A stretch of 53,340 nt of DNA from Variovorax sp. KBW07. Lineage in GTDB: Bacteria; Pseudomonadota; Gammaproteobacteria; Burkholderiales; Burkholderiaceae_C. The notes beneath the pieces were generated by a model. That model searched no databases. It worked only from the letters and a program-made list of their open reading frames with translations, and was not told where the DNA came from. The stretch is from positions 1 to 53,340 of the forward strand of contig NZ_QAJK01000197.1 in the NCBI RefSeq assembly GCF_003852515.1, given 5' to 3'. Positions 20,601 to 29,632 of the stretch are shown here, one piece after another. The stretch's first letter is position 1, and each line of letters begins with the position of its first letter. The position numbers and the translations under genes were made by a program.

Positions 20601-22658
20601 CGCGGCGCCGGCCCGCGCAACGCGCACGAGCGCAAGGTGCTCGCGGTGATGGAAAAGGTGCTCAGCCTGCCGGGCCTGGACATGCACGACAACTTCTTCA
20701 CCATGGGCGGCCACTCGCTGCTGGCCGCGCGGCTCACCACGCTGCTGAGCCGCGAGTTCCAGGTCACGCTGCCGCTGCGCACGCTGTTCGAGGCGCCCAC
20801 GGCCGAGAAGCTGGCCGCGGCGGTGCAGGCACTGCAGGGCGCGGGCGTCGGCCTGCAGGCACCCATTGCCTGCCACCCCGGGCGCCGCAGCGCGCCGCTC
20901 ACGCTGTCGCAGGAACGCATCCGCTTCATGGAGCAGCTGCATCCGGGCCGCTCGGTCTACAACGCGCCCTCGGCGCAGCGCCTGACGGGGCAGCTCGACG
21001 CGGCGCGTTTCGAAGGCGCGCTGCGCGAAATGATCCGCCGCCAGCCCTCGCTACGCACCCGCATGGGCATCGATGCGGAGAGTGGCAAGCCGGTGCAACT
21101 GATCGCGGAGTCTGTGGAATTTTCCTTGCCGCGGGTCGACCTGCGCGGCCTGCCCGCGGACCAGCGCGAAGCCGAGCTGGCCGAACGCATGCAGGAGCTG
21201 TCGGACCGGCCCATCGACATCCACAGCGCGCCGATGATGCACACCACGCTGTTCCAGGTGGACGACAACGAGCACGTCTTCCTGTTCGTGCCGCACCACC
21301 TGATCTGGGACGGCTGGTCTTTCGACCTGATGCAGCGCGAGCTGGCCGCGTTCTACGACGCCGCCGAGCGCGGCCGCCCGCACAACCTGCCGCCGCTGGC
21401 CACCACCCACGGCGACTACGCCGAGTGGCTGGAGAAGTGGCTGACCGAGCCGGCCTGCGAAGAGCAGCTCGCGTTCTGGCGCGGGCGGCTCGAAGGCGCC
21501 AGGGCCGTGCGCCCGCCGAAGACCGACATGCCGCGCCGCGCCGGCAAGAGCGGCCAGGGCGGCGCGCACTGGGTCCACATCGACCTGCAGAGCACGCAGC
21601 GGCTGCGCGAAATTGCGCGCGACATGGACGTCACGCTCAGCATGCTCACGTTCGGCGTGTACGCGCTGACCATGGCGCAGGTCACGGGCAACGAGACCAT
21701 CGTCATCGCCAACCCGGTGCGCGGACGCCAGCAGGCCGAGACGGAAGACGTCATGGGCTTCTTCAACAACGTGCTGCCGGTGTCGCTGGCAATCGACACG
21801 GCGCTGCCGCTGCCCGCCTTCATGCGCTACGTGAAGCAGGAGCTGCTGTCGATGATGAACAACCAGCAGGTGCCGTTCGAGCGCCTGATGGCCGAGCCGG
21901 GCTATGCGGGGCAGATCAAGACCTCGGGGCCCTACCAGGCGATGTTCTCGTTCCAGGACGCCCGCGAACGCGCACGCTCCGTCGGCAGCCTGCAGACGCG
22001 GCAGATGCACGTGATGCAGCACGGCGCCACCGATGACATCGGCGTGTGGCTCATGGACAAGCCGCACGGCCTGGAAGGCGCGCTCATCTACAACGCCGAC
22101 GTGTACCTGCGCGAGACCGGCGCCCAGCTGCGCGAGCGCTACCTCGAAGTGCTGCGCCGCGTGGCCGCCGACCCGAACGCCACGCTCGCCGAAATCGCCA
22201 GCACCGAAGGCTCGACCAGCGCGGCCTACCTGCGCAAGCTGGCCGCCGAAGATAGCGGCAAGGGCGCCAACGGCAACGGCACCGGCGGCACCAACGGCGA
22301 TGCGCGGCAGGCCAGGCAAGGCCTGCTCGACCCGGCGCATGCGCAGCTCGCGCTGATCTGGGCCGACGTGATCGGCATCGACGTGCACGACATCCGCGCC
22401 AGCGACAACTTCTTCGACCTGGGCGGCGACTCGCTGCTGGTGCTGCGCGCGGTGCAGCGGGCGCAGCAGACGCTGGGCCACCGCGTGGAGCCGCGCCGCT
22501 ACCTGTTCGAGAACCTCGGGCAGATCGCGTCGTCGGCACACGCCGCGCCGGACGGCGTGCCCTCGGAGTTCGCGGAGCTGGCCGCCGACACGGCCGCGCA
22601 GGCACAGCGCGGCGGCGGCCTGTTCGGCGCCCTCGGCAGCTGGCTGCGCAAGGGGTGA
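17649..22658 (+). CDS. non-ribosomal peptide synthetase (C-A-PCP-C-PCP), no thioesterase
   Basis: This 1669-aa NRPS starts in a 4-nt overlap with the PKS-NRPS. Its domains are: condensation (HHVVCDG at residues 149-155); adenylation (about 470-970; YTSGSTGLPKG, NGYGPTETT, YRTGDRGRW, NGKIDR); PCP (Ser1023 in GGHS); a second condensation domain (HHLIWDGW from residue 1216); and a final PCP (Ser1595 in GGDS). It ends about 75 residues later without a thioesterase or reductase. The second condensation domain and PCP have no adenylation domain of their own, so the last carrier must be loaded in trans or serve in release or transfer. By-eye A-domain residues are D-M-P-M-W-G-G-V-Y-K, which I cannot assign to a substrate. 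It should accept the beta-amino acyl chain from the upstream enzyme. Confidence 0.93.
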   Translation: MNAVLKPTASGGLIDCIIPTTESQREVWLGATLSTEASMAYNESVVLRLRGALDGKAMARATARLLERHQALRATISPDGTFMLVSPPGEFSLVQQDLGELEAQARAQALRAAHEEAVCTPFSLEHGPLFRAALYRLGDAEHELVMSAHHVVCDGWSWAVITEQLGHLYAEETGIGLKLKAAPLFADFAAEEAAAAVSADMQPHIDYWLSRFSDNVLPVLDLPLDRPRPAVRTFNSRRAERLLDKRLVAAVRSTSTKAGASLFTGLLSGFVATLHRLTGHEDIVVGIPASGQLAHDMPGLVGHCVNLLPLRLAANAAMRFDALMDECSTAVLDAFDHQALTYGALLNQLSLERDPSRLPLVSVAFNVDPDVASSAQAFTTLDVVQDTIARRYENFELFVNLRPLDGGLQIEAQYNTDLFDEVSVQRWLDMFACVLQSASHKPDETVGRLEVLSADAAHSLLALQPARVPLVGAPLAHAGFLARVPLQPNHPAVRDGARSCSFGELDALSNRLARALRARGVGRGQRVGLCLERSFEMVLAMLGILKAGAAYVPLDISFPQARLDHYATDASLSLMLTTSDIAVAPRDWRADAGLRIFEIDRDTAWRQLSGDALPPSADDPQSEDAAYVIYTSGSTGLPKGVVAHHRGVAYLLQWMQRESGIGPADRIAAVTTLSFDMAVPDLLLPLAAGAELVMVQRDVAMDGNRLSKALEEEKITLLQATPGMWQLLLDAQWAGGTPGFRGWTGGEALRPSMALALCERMEGLWNGYGPTETTVYSTAWHVRPEEIASRGVSIGRPVDNTEIWILDAELQPCPIGVPGEICIAGEGVSLGYLDRPELTAERFVTVRIFGTAKKVYRTGDRGRWRNDGLLDHLGRLDFQVKVRGYRIEPGEIEVRCCEVAGVSRSVVVAREDNPGDVRLVAYLALTPGVGFDLDALMVHLRKHLPAFMLPQHVVTLDALPTLANGKIDRVSLPPPQAVARNEVRRGAGPRNAHERKVLAVMEKVLSLPGLDMHDNFFTMGGHSLLAARLTTLLSREFQVTLPLRTLFEAPTAEKLAAAVQALQGAGVGLQAPIACHPGRRSAPLTLSQERIRFMEQLHPGRSVYNAPSAQRLTGQLDAARFEGALREMIRRQPSLRTRMGIDAESGKPVQLIAESVEFSLPRVDLRGLPADQREAELAERMQELSDRPIDIHSAPMMHTTLFQVDDNEHVFLFVPHHLIWDGWSFDLMQRELAAFYDAAERGRPHNLPPLATTHGDYAEWLEKWLTEPACEEQLAFWRGRLEGARAVRPPKTDMPRRAGKSGQGGAHWVHIDLQSTQRLREIARDMDVTLSMLTFGVYALTMAQVTGNETIVIANPVRGRQQAETEDVMGFFNNVLPVSLAIDTALPLPAFMRYVKQELLSMMNNQQVPFERLMAEPGYAGQIKTSGPYQAMFSFQDARERARSVGSLQTRQMHVMQHGATDDIGVWLMDKPHGLEGALIYNADVYLRETGAQLRERYLEVLRRVAADPNATLAEIASTEGSTSAAYLRKLAAEDSGKGANGNGTGGTNGDARQARQGLLDPAHAQLALIWADVIGIDVHDIRASDNFFDLGGDSLLVLRAVQRAQQTLGHRVEPRRYLFENLGQIASSAHAAPDGVPSEFAELAADTAAQAQRGGGLFGALGSWLRKG

Positions 22659-22660
22659 AC

Positions 22661-23422
22661 ATGAACAGCGCCTGCCAAGCCCTGTCGATCGACGCACCGG
22701 TGTGCCGGTACGTCGACCTGGACTGCTTCACCGACCTGTTGCCGGCGCAGGTGCTGTCGAAGGAGGAATGCGCGCGTGCCGCCAGCTTCCGCTTTCCCGC
22801 CGACCGGCAGCGCTTCGTGGCCGCGCACATCGCGCTGCGGCAGGCACTGTGCGAGCACACGGGCCTGAACCAGGCCGAGCTGAACATGGCCACCGGCTCC
22901 TTCGGCAAGCCTTCACTGCCGGCCGCCGCGCGCACCCAGTTCTCGCTGAGCCACAGCCAGGGGCTGGCGCTGATCGCCATCGGCCGGCGCGGCCCGCTGG
23001 GCGCCGACGTCGAGATGCTGCGCCCGGTGCCCGACGCGGCGGCGCTCGCGGCCACGCACTTCACGCAGCGCGAGCAGGATGCGCTGGCCGCCCTGCCCGC
23101 GCGCGAACGCGAGCACGCCTTCCTGACCTGCTGGACGCGCAAGGAAGCCTGCCTGAAGGCCATCGGCGTGGGCCTGCTGGTGTCGCCGCAGAGCTTCGAG
23201 GTCGGCATTGCGCCGGACCGCCGCAGCGTCGAGCTGCCTGTGGCCGGCCGCATCCTGTGGCTGGTGCTGGGGCCGGCGCCCGCGCGGATCGACAGCGTGG
23301 CGTCGCTCGCCGAATGGCGCCAGACCGAAGCGCGCGCCTCGTCGTTCGGGCCTGCTACCGGCGGCGCGTACGTGCAACGCGCCAACAACATTGCATCGCG
23401 CAGCGCGGAGGCCGTTCAATGA
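22661..23422 (+). CDS. Sfp-type 4'-phosphopantetheinyl transferase
   Basis: This 253-aa enzyme transfers 4'-phosphopantetheine from CoA to carrier-protein serines, here presumably the four carriers of the two preceding synthetases. Visible motifs are FSLSHSQG (P1), GADVEMLRP (the Mg-binding GxDxE, P2) and CWTRKEACLKAIGVGL (WxxKEA, P3). The length is typical of the Sfp group rather than AcpS. ATG 22661 follows AAGGGG and starts 2 nt after the NRPS stop; an in-frame GTG at 22655 overlaps that stop. The 3' end overlaps the next gene by 4 nt. Its place directly after the NRPS supports a dedicated role. Confidence 0.93.
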   Translation: MNSACQALSIDAPVCRYVDLDCFTDLLPAQVLSKEECARAASFRFPADRQRFVAAHIALRQALCEHTGLNQAELNMATGSFGKPSLPAAARTQFSLSHSQGLALIAIGRRGPLGADVEMLRPVPDAAALAATHFTQREQDALAALPAREREHAFLTCWTRKEACLKAIGVGLLVSPQSFEVGIAPDRRSVELPVAGRILWLVLGPAPARIDSVASLAEWRQTEARASSFGPATGGAYVQRANNIASRSAEAVQ

Positions 23423-24240
23423 ACCGCTTCGAGCCGCTCATGTTCGGGCCGGCCTCGCGCCAGGTCTTCGGCGTGTTCCATGCCGCCGACCCGGAGCGCG
23501 CGGAAGACACCGCGGTGCTGCTGTGCCCGCCCTTCGGGCAGGAAGGGCTGCGCACCCATCGCTTCTTCAAGGTGCTGGCCGAGCGCCTCTCGCGCGCCGG
23601 CATTGCCACGCTGCGCTTCGACTTCTACGGCTCGGGCGACTCGCCCGGCAACGAGAGCGAAGGCGAGCTGGACGGATGGCGCCGCGACCTGTGCTCGGCG
23701 CACGAGGAACTGCGCCGGCGCGCGCCGGGCGCGGCCATCGTGTGGGTCGGCGCACGGCTCGGCGCCACGCTGGCCGTGCTGGCCGCGCGCAGCGGGCGCT
23801 GCGACCCGGTGCGGCTGGTGCTGTGGGAGCCGGTGATCGACGGGCGCCGCTACGCGCGGCTGCTGCGCGAACAGCACGTGGCCGCCATCGACACCACCTT
23901 CTGCATCCCCGACCTGGCCTGGCGCAACGGCTTGCTGAAGTCGCCCGATGCGCTGCCCGAGGAAGCGCTGGGCACGGCCCTGTCGCCCGCGCTGCGCGCG
24001 CAACTGGCGGCGTTGGTGCCCGATTCGCTGCCGCTCACCGCGCTGCACGACACGCTGGTGCTGGCCGAGCCCGACGACGAACGCACCGCGCAATGGGCGG
24101 CCGACCAGCAGTCGCGCCACATGCCGGTCCGCCTGGCGTATTTCAGCCACCAGCTCGACTGGACGGCCGACCCCTACCCCAACAGCGCGATGGTTCCGGC
24201 CGATGCGCTCAACCGCCTCCAGGGGGCTCTTCATGAATGA
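23419..24240 (+). CDS. alpha/beta-hydrolase resembling exosortase-A-associated hydrolase 2
   Basis: This 273-aa protein has an alpha/beta-hydrolase start (VLLCPPFGQEGLRTHRFFKVLAERL, then LRFDFYGSGDSPG). The fold and length match the family annotated as exosortase A system-associated hydrolase 2 (TIGR03101), usually found in EPS loci. At the nucleophile elbow the sequence is VGARLGA, so the usual Ser is replaced by Arg; from memory, other members carry a similar GxRxGA. It may therefore be non-hydrolytic or use another residue. It overlaps the PPTase by 4 nt and the next hydrolase by 8 nt. In the absence of a thioesterase it is a candidate for release or transfer of the NRPS product. Confidence 0.75.
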   Translation: MNRFEPLMFGPASRQVFGVFHAADPERAEDTAVLLCPPFGQEGLRTHRFFKVLAERLSRAGIATLRFDFYGSGDSPGNESEGELDGWRRDLCSAHEELRRRAPGAAIVWVGARLGATLAVLAARSGRCDPVRLVLWEPVIDGRRYARLLREQHVAAIDTTFCIPDLAWRNGLLKSPDALPEEALGTALSPALRAQLAALVPDSLPLTALHDTLVLAEPDDERTAQWAADQQSRHMPVRLAYFSHQLDWTADPYPNSAMVPADALNRLQGALHE

Positions 24241-25171
24241 CTCGACCACCGCCACCCAGACGCCGCTGCGCTTCGGCCCCGACGACGCACTGGTGGGCAT
24301 GCTCACGGTTCCCGCGCGGCAGTCGCCCGGCAACATTGCCTGCCTCATGTTCAACATGGGCGCCAACCACCGGGTCGGGCCGCGCCGCATCAACGTCAAG
24401 CTGGCGCACGTGCTGGCCGCGCGCGGCGTGAGCAGCCTGCGCTTCGACCTGGGCGGCATCGGCGACAGCGACGCGCTCGACACCTCGCCCGACCTGAAGA
24501 CGCGCGCCGTGCACAGCCTGCGGGCCGCCATGGACGTGGCCGAACGCACGCTGGGCACACGGCAGTTCGTGGTCGTCGGCATGTGCTCGGGCGTGGAACA
24601 CGCCATGTCGGCGGCGCTGGCCGATGCGCGCGTGGTGGCGGTGTCGCTGTTCGACGGCTTTGCCTTTCCGGAGCGGCGCGCCCGCTGGGAGCGCAACCTG
24701 CGCCGCGCGCTGGCCGCGCCCGCGCACCCTTCTTTCCCGGGCAAGGCCAAGCGCTGGCTCCAGCGCCACTTCCTGCGCAGCCACTCGACCACGCCGCTGC
24801 CGGGCTTCTTTGCGGAGCGGCGCGCGCCCGATGCCAATGCGGCGTGGTTCGGCGCCGCGCTGCGGCAACTGGTCGAACGCAAGGTGGCGGTGCAGCTGCT
24901 GTATTCGGGCTCGCTGCATGTGTGCGACCGCGGCCGCGACCAGCTCGGCGCGTTCGCCCGCCAGCCTTTCACGCAGTCGCTGCACTACGAGTTCATGGGC
25001 GAGGTCGACCACACCGTCTGCACCGAGCAGGGACAGCGGCGCTTCCTGCAGGCGGTCGGCGACTGGGTCACCGACCGTTGCCTCGGTGCCAGCAGCACCG
25101 GCCAGCGCAGCCAGGTCCGCCCGCTCGCAGGCACCGAACACACCATGCCCACCACCTGGGCCGCGCCCTGA
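24233..25171 (+). CDS. alpha/beta-hydrolase resembling exosortase-A-associated hydrolase 1
   Basis: This 312-aa protein has a conventional nucleophile elbow (VVVGMCSGVEHA, Ser within GxCSG), an early NMGANHRVGPRR segment near the oxyanion region, an FDLGGIGDS motif, and a late Asp/His pair in EVDHTV. These features resemble exosortase A system-associated hydrolase 1 (TIGR03100). It starts inside the end of the preceding hydrolase gene, so the two are translationally coupled and probably work together. An acyl or peptidyl thioester on the NRPS, or an ester on the polysaccharide, are plausible substrates. No exosortase gene is visible in the window. It is somewhat longer than the family norm because of a C-terminal tail. 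Confidence 0.78.
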   Translation: MNDSTTATQTPLRFGPDDALVGMLTVPARQSPGNIACLMFNMGANHRVGPRRINVKLAHVLAARGVSSLRFDLGGIGDSDALDTSPDLKTRAVHSLRAAMDVAERTLGTRQFVVVGMCSGVEHAMSAALADARVVAVSLFDGFAFPERRARWERNLRRALAAPAHPSFPGKAKRWLQRHFLRSHSTTPLPGFFAERRAPDANAAWFGAALRQLVERKVAVQLLYSGSLHVCDRGRDQLGAFARQPFTQSLHYEFMGEVDHTVCTEQGQRRFLQAVGDWVTDRCLGASSTGQRSQVRPLAGTEHTMPTTWAAP

Positions 25172-25254
25172 AGCAAAACCTGGCAAGGCCTTTTTTCCTC
25201 AACCTTTTCAACCCGCGCACCCACAACAGCCCACCGGCCGTCAAGGAGATCACC

Positions 25255-26466
25255 ATGCGACGCCACGACCCAGCGACACACTCAAGCGAAACGCGCCTTC
25301 TCGCAGCCCAGGCGCACGCAGAGGCCGCGGCGCGCTTGCGATGGCTCGGCCTGGCCCTGCTGCTGTCGCTCGGCCTGCTGGCGCTGGGCGGCTGCGCGCC
25401 GGGCTTCGGCTCGGTCGGGCCACTGGGCTATACCAGCACCACGGGTGACAGCACGGCCTCCGGCGGCACCGGGCAGGTGATACAGATCACGCCCGACCTG
25501 ATCCGCTCGCAGATCGCGCAGAAGCCCAAGACCCTGCCCGACAACATCAAGCGCCTGTTCACCAGCGCGCCGGTCTACACCATCGGGCCGGGCGACGTGG
25601 TCGGCATCATCGTGTACGACCACCCCGAACTGCTGCCGAACGCCGGCGCGGTGATCGCCCAGCAGGGCGACCCGACCGGCGTGACGGTGGCACCCGGCTT
25701 CATCGTCGGGGCCAACGGCGAAATCTTCTTTCCCTACATCGGCCGCACCAAGCTGCAGGGCCTGACCGAAAGCGGCGCCTCGGAGCTGATTGCGCGGCGC
25801 ATCAAGTCGTTCATCAAGGACCCGCAGGTTTCGGTGCGCATCCAGTCGTTCCGCAGCCAGCGCGCCTACGTGCAGGGCGAGGTGCGCACGCCCGGCCTGC
25901 AGATCTTCACCGACGTGCCGATGACGCTGTCCGAAGCCATCAGCCGCGCCGGCAGCTTCACGCCCTCCGGCGACCGCGCCCGCATCACGCTGACGCGCGG
26001 CGGCGTGTCGACCGAGCTCAACCTGCCGATGATCCAGTCGCTGGGCTTCGACGGCAACGGCATTCCGCTGCGCAACGGCGACGTGGTGAACGTGGCCACC
26101 CGCGACGACAGCCGCGTCTACGTGATGGGCGAGGTCAAGTCGCCGGCCGCCCTGCCGATGCGCAACAACGGCCGCCTGAGCCTGAACGAGGCGCTGGGCG
26201 ACGCGGGCGGACCCGACCTCACGACGTCGGACCCCGGCCAGATCTACGTGGTGCGCAACTCGCCCGACAACGCCGACGTGCAGCAGGTCTTCAACCTGAA
26301 CGCGAAGAACCCGACGGCGCTGGCGCTGGCCGACCGCTTCGAGCTGCAGCCGCGCGACGTGGTGTACGTCGACCGCGTGCCGCTGGTCACCTGGAGCCGC
26401 GTGTTCGGGTTGATCTTGCCGGCCGCCCAGGTCATCAACCTGGCCCGCGACACCGCGCGCCGCTGA
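25255..26466 (+). CDS. wza: Wza-type outer-membrane polysaccharide export lipoprotein
   Basis: This 403-aa protein has a lipoprotein signal with a long n-region (hydrophobic core about 29-44, lipobox LGGC). A polysaccharide export domain follows (YTIGPGDVVGIIVYDHPEL, FFPYIGRTKLQGLT), then SLBB-type soluble ligand-binding repeats (VYVQGEV/RAYVQGEVRTPG; VYVMGEVKSPAALPM), ending with a C-terminal helix region. It should form the outer-membrane channel for the polysaccharide with Wzc. An AAGGAG site at 25243-25248 fixes the ATG. The 83-bp gap before it is the largest in the operon and marks the border between the NRPS block and the EPS block. Confidence 0.93.
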   Translation: MRRHDPATHSSETRLLAAQAHAEAAARLRWLGLALLLSLGLLALGGCAPGFGSVGPLGYTSTTGDSTASGGTGQVIQITPDLIRSQIAQKPKTLPDNIKRLFTSAPVYTIGPGDVVGIIVYDHPELLPNAGAVIAQQGDPTGVTVAPGFIVGANGEIFFPYIGRTKLQGLTESGASELIARRIKSFIKDPQVSVRIQSFRSQRAYVQGEVRTPGLQIFTDVPMTLSEAISRAGSFTPSGDRARITLTRGGVSTELNLPMIQSLGFDGNGIPLRNGDVVNVATRDDSRVYVMGEVKSPAALPMRNNGRLSLNEALGDAGGPDLTTSDPGQIYVVRNSPDNADVQQVFNLNAKNPTALALADRFELQPRDVVYVDRVPLVTWSRVFGLILPAAQVINLARDTARR

Positions 26467-26517
26467 GCGCCCATCCCGCCCGTCCCGTCTCAGAGAAACA
26501 GGAAAAAGGTGAACCCC

Positions 26518-28845
26518 ATGAACGCGCGTTGGCAACCCTCGCTTCCCGCACCCGCGGCCGCCCCCGTGACGGTGATCGAGAGCACGGCGTGGCCCCGGGA
26601 ATCCCGGTTCCACGAATACCTGGACATCCTGATCGACAGCCGATGGCTGATCGGCGTCATCGTCGGGCTGGCCCTGCTGGTCGGCGTGAGCTATGCGCTG
26701 TTCGGGCAGCGCGTGTACGAGGCCAACATCCTGATCCAGGTCGAGGACCCCGAGCGCGCGGGCGGCAACTTTCCCGGCGACGCCAACGGCGGCGGAGGCA
26801 TCAGCGTGAAGACACCGACCGCCGGCGAAACCGAAATACTGCGCTCGCGCATGGTGCTGGGCCAGGCCATGGAGAACACCCGCCTGTTCATTCGCGCCAC
26901 GCCGCGCTACATCCCGGTGGTGGGCGAGTTCCTGGCGCGGCATTCGAGCCAGCTCTCGACCCCCGGCCTCTTCGGCATGGGCAACTACGTCTCGGGCACC
27001 GAGCGCATTTCCGTGGCGCAGATGGACGTGCCGCCCGCGTTCGAAGGCAAGAAGTTCACGCTCATCGCGGGCGTCGGTGGCAACTACACGCTGACCAACC
27101 CGGGCCTGGACACCCCGCTGAAGGGAACCGTCGGCGTGCCGCTGGACGCCACCGTGCCCGGCGGCGCGCTGCATCTGCTGGTGGGCTCCATCGACGCCCT
27201 GCCCGGCGGCGCCTTCGAGCTGGTGCGTTCGTCCAAGCAGCTCACCCTGCTGGGCCTGCAGAAAGACCTGCGCGTGGTCGAGAGAGGCAAGCAGTCGGGC
27301 GTGATGGACGTGAGCCTGCAGGCCGAGAACCGCGGCCAGCTGGCCGACGTGCTCAACGAAATCGCCCGCCTGTACGTGCGCCAGAACATCGACCAGAAAA
27401 CCGTGCAGGCCGAGCGTGCGCTGAGCTTCCTGGGCACCGAGCTGCCCAAGTTCAAGCAGCAGCTGGAGCAGTCCGAAGACGCTTACAACCAGTACCGCAA
27501 CCAGAACGGCACCATCAGCCTGGACGACGAGGCCCGCAATGCCCTGTCGCAGAACGTCGACCTGCAGGCCAAGCTGCTCGATGCCAAGCAGAAGCGGCTG
27601 GACCTGGTGGGCCGCTTCACCGCCGCGCACCCGATGGTGCAGACGCTCGACGCGCAGATCGCCTCGCTCAAGAAAGAGCTGGGCTCGGTCGACGGCCGCA
27701 TCCGCCGCATGCCCATGCTGCAGCAGAACTCGCTGCGCATGCAGCGCGACATCAAGGTCAACACCGACCTGTACGCCACGCTCCTGAACAGCTCGCTGCA
27801 GATGCGGCTGGCCAAGGAAGGCAAGGTGGCCAACGTGCGCGTGCTCGACCAGGCGCTGCTGGCCGAGAAGCCCGTGCGGCCGAAGCCGCTGATCGTGGTG
27901 GCGCTGGCACTGGCGGGCGGCCTGTTCTTCGGCGGCGCCGCGGCGCTGGCACGCAAGAACCTGAAGCGCTCGATTCGCAACCCCGAGGACATCGAGGCCA
28001 TCACGGGCCTGAGCGTGTACAGCACCATTCCGCTGAGCACCCAGCAGCGCGTGCTCGACCGCGCCATCCGCAACGGCAAGCCCGGCATCAAGGTGCTGGC
28101 GGCGCTGCACGTGGAAGACCCGGCGCTGGAAGGCCTGCGCCGCCTGCGCACCGCGCTCAAGTTCGCGATGCTGGGCGCGCCCAACAATCGGGTGCTCATT
28201 TCCAGCGCCACGGCCGGCGCGGGCAAGACCTTCGTGTCGTCGAACTTCGCCACGCTGCTCGCGTCCTCCGGCAAGCGCGTGCTGCTGATCGACGGCGACC
28301 TGCGCCGCGGCACGCTGAGCCAGGAGTTCGGCCTGCAGCGCAAGGACGGCCTGTCGGACGTGCTTGCGGGCGGCGTGCCGCTGGAGCAAGGCATTCACCA
28401 CCGCGTGCTGCTGAACCTGGACGTGATGAGCGCCGGCCGGCTGCACCCCGACCCCGCCGGGCTGATGACCAGCGACGCCTTCGCGCACACGCTGGCCATG
28501 CTGTCGGCGCGCTACGACGTAGTGATCATCGATGCGCCGCCCACCCTGCTGGCCTCGGAAACCGCCGCCATGGCGCCGAGCATGGGCACGCTGCTGCTGG
28601 TGGCCCGCGCCGACAACAGCGAGATGGGCGAGCTGATCGAAAGCAGCCGCCGCCTGTCGCACGTGGGCGCGGCCTTCCATGGCGTGGTGTTCAACGCGGT
28701 CGACACCTCGCAGCGCCAGCACCGCAGCTATGGCTACGGCTACTACGGCCAGGCCCCGGCGGCGCGCACCGAACCCGGCTACGCGCTCGACACGGCCGAC
28801 ACCGTCATGCCCAAACGCATCGAACCGGAGCACGCCGCATCATGA
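26518..28845 (+). CDS. wzc: Wzc-type polysaccharide co-polymerase / BY-kinase
   Basis: This 775-aa protein has an N-terminal Wzz-type region (first TM about residues 40-60, periplasmic coiled coil, second TM at about 455-475). A cytoplasmic bacterial tyrosine-kinase domain follows, with Walker A ATAGAGKT near residue 567, Walker A' [11 protein letters not shown] and Walker B VVIIDAPP. The C terminus carries a tyrosine cluster (SYGYGYYG plus a further Tyr), the autophosphorylation site of this family. It controls chain length and couples Wzy polymerisation to Wza export. ATG 26518 is preferred because AAAAAGG precedes it; a GTG 9 nt upstream overlaps that site. No Wzb phosphatase is present nearby. 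The stop overlaps the next gene by 4 nt. Confidence 0.93.
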   Translation: MNARWQPSLPAPAAAPVTVIESTAWPRESRFHEYLDILIDSRWLIGVIVGLALLVGVSYALFGQRVYEANILIQVEDPERAGGNFPGDANGGGGISVKTPTAGETEILRSRMVLGQAMENTRLFIRATPRYIPVVGEFLARHSSQLSTPGLFGMGNYVSGTERISVAQMDVPPAFEGKKFTLIAGVGGNYTLTNPGLDTPLKGTVGVPLDATVPGGALHLLVGSIDALPGGAFELVRSSKQLTLLGLQKDLRVVERGKQSGVMDVSLQAENRGQLADVLNEIARLYVRQNIDQKTVQAERALSFLGTELPKFKQQLEQSEDAYNQYRNQNGTISLDDEARNALSQNVDLQAKLLDAKQKRLDLVGRFTAAHPMVQTLDAQIASLKKELGSVDGRIRRMPMLQQNSLRMQRDIKVNTDLYATLLNSSLQMRLAKEGKVANVRVLDQALLAEKPVRPKPLIVVALALAGGLFFGGAAALARKNLKRSIRNPEDIEAITGLSVYSTIPLSTQQRVLDRAIRNGKPGIKVLAALHVEDPALEGLRRLRTALKFAMLGAPNNRVLISSATAGAGKTFVSSNFATLLASSGKRVLLIDGDLRRGTLSQEFGLQRKDGLSDVLAGGVPLEQGIHHRVLLNLDVMSAGRLHPDPAGLMTSDAFAHTLAMLSARYDVVIIDAPPTLLASETAAMAPSMGTLLLVARADNSEMGELIESSRRLSHVGAAFHGVVFNAVDTSQRQHRSYGYGYYGQAPAARTEPGYALDTADTVMPKRIEPEHAAS

Positions 28846-29564
28846 ACACGCTTCGTTCCACCAACACTTCGTCTTCCTCCACCGCCGGGCGGGGCCCGGG
28901 CAGCGGCCTGGCCGCCAATACCTCGGCGTACGGGCCACTGGGCGGCGCGCCCTGGCTGCGCCACGCCAAGCGCGCGGCCGACATTGCGATGGCCGGCTCG
29001 TTCTTCGTGTTCTTCGGCTGGGCCTATGCGCTCATCTGGCTCGGCGTGCGCTACACCTCGGGCGGCCCGGCCATCTACATGCAGCCGCGCTACGGCAAGG
29101 ACGGCCGCGTCTTCAAGTTCTACAAGTTCCGCTCGATGGTGGCCGACGCCGACGCGGTGCTGGCGCGCCACCTGCGCCAGAACCCGGCCGCGCGGCGCGA
29201 ATGGGCGATCTACCAGAAGCTGGAGCACGACCCGCGCATCACCCGCTTCGGAGCCTTCCTGCGCAAGTACAGCATCGACGAGTTTCCGCAGTTCTGGAAC
29301 GTGCTCAAGGGCGACATGAGCATGGTCGGCCCGCGCCCCTGCATGTTCGCGCAGAAGGAGCTGTACGGCGACTACTGGAGCCACTACTGCGCGGTGCGCC
29401 CGGGCATCACGGGCCTGTGGCAGATCAGCGGACGCAACGAGATCAGCTACCGCCGGCGCGCCGCGATGGACGCCGAGTACGTGGCGCACCTGTCGCTGTG
29501 GCGCGACCTCGCGATTCTGCTGAAGACCTTCGGCGTGGTGACCGGCGCGCGCGGATCGCGCTAG
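28842..29564 (+). CDS. undecaprenyl-phosphate sugar-1-phosphate transferase (initiating glycosyltransferase)
   Basis: This 240-aa protein is a short (single catalytic domain) member of the polyprenyl-phosphate hexose-1-phosphate transferase family. One N-terminal membrane segment (about 46-68) precedes the catalytic motifs [29 protein letters not shown] and [11 protein letters not shown]. It should load the first sugar phosphate of the repeat unit onto undecaprenyl phosphate at the inner membrane; glucose or galactose are the commonest donors for such enzymes, but the sequence does not settle which. The long N-terminal multi-TM half of WcaJ/GumD-type enzymes is missing. It is translationally coupled to wzc through an ATGA overlap. 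Confidence 0.9.
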   Translation: MNTLRSTNTSSSSTAGRGPGSGLAANTSAYGPLGGAPWLRHAKRAADIAMAGSFFVFFGWAYALIWLGVRYTSGGPAIYMQPRYGKDGRVFKFYKFRSMVADADAVLARHLRQNPAARREWAIYQKLEHDPRITRFGAFLRKYSIDEFPQFWNVLKGDMSMVGPRPCMFAQKELYGDYWSHYCAVRPGITGLWQISGRNEISYRRRAAMDAEYVAHLSLWRDLAILLKTFGVVTGARGSR

Positions 29565-29632
29565 CCACTGCGTACTTCCATTTCCCTTTCGTCTCCCCTC
29601 GAACTTCATCAACCTCTTCGCCGAAAGCACAT

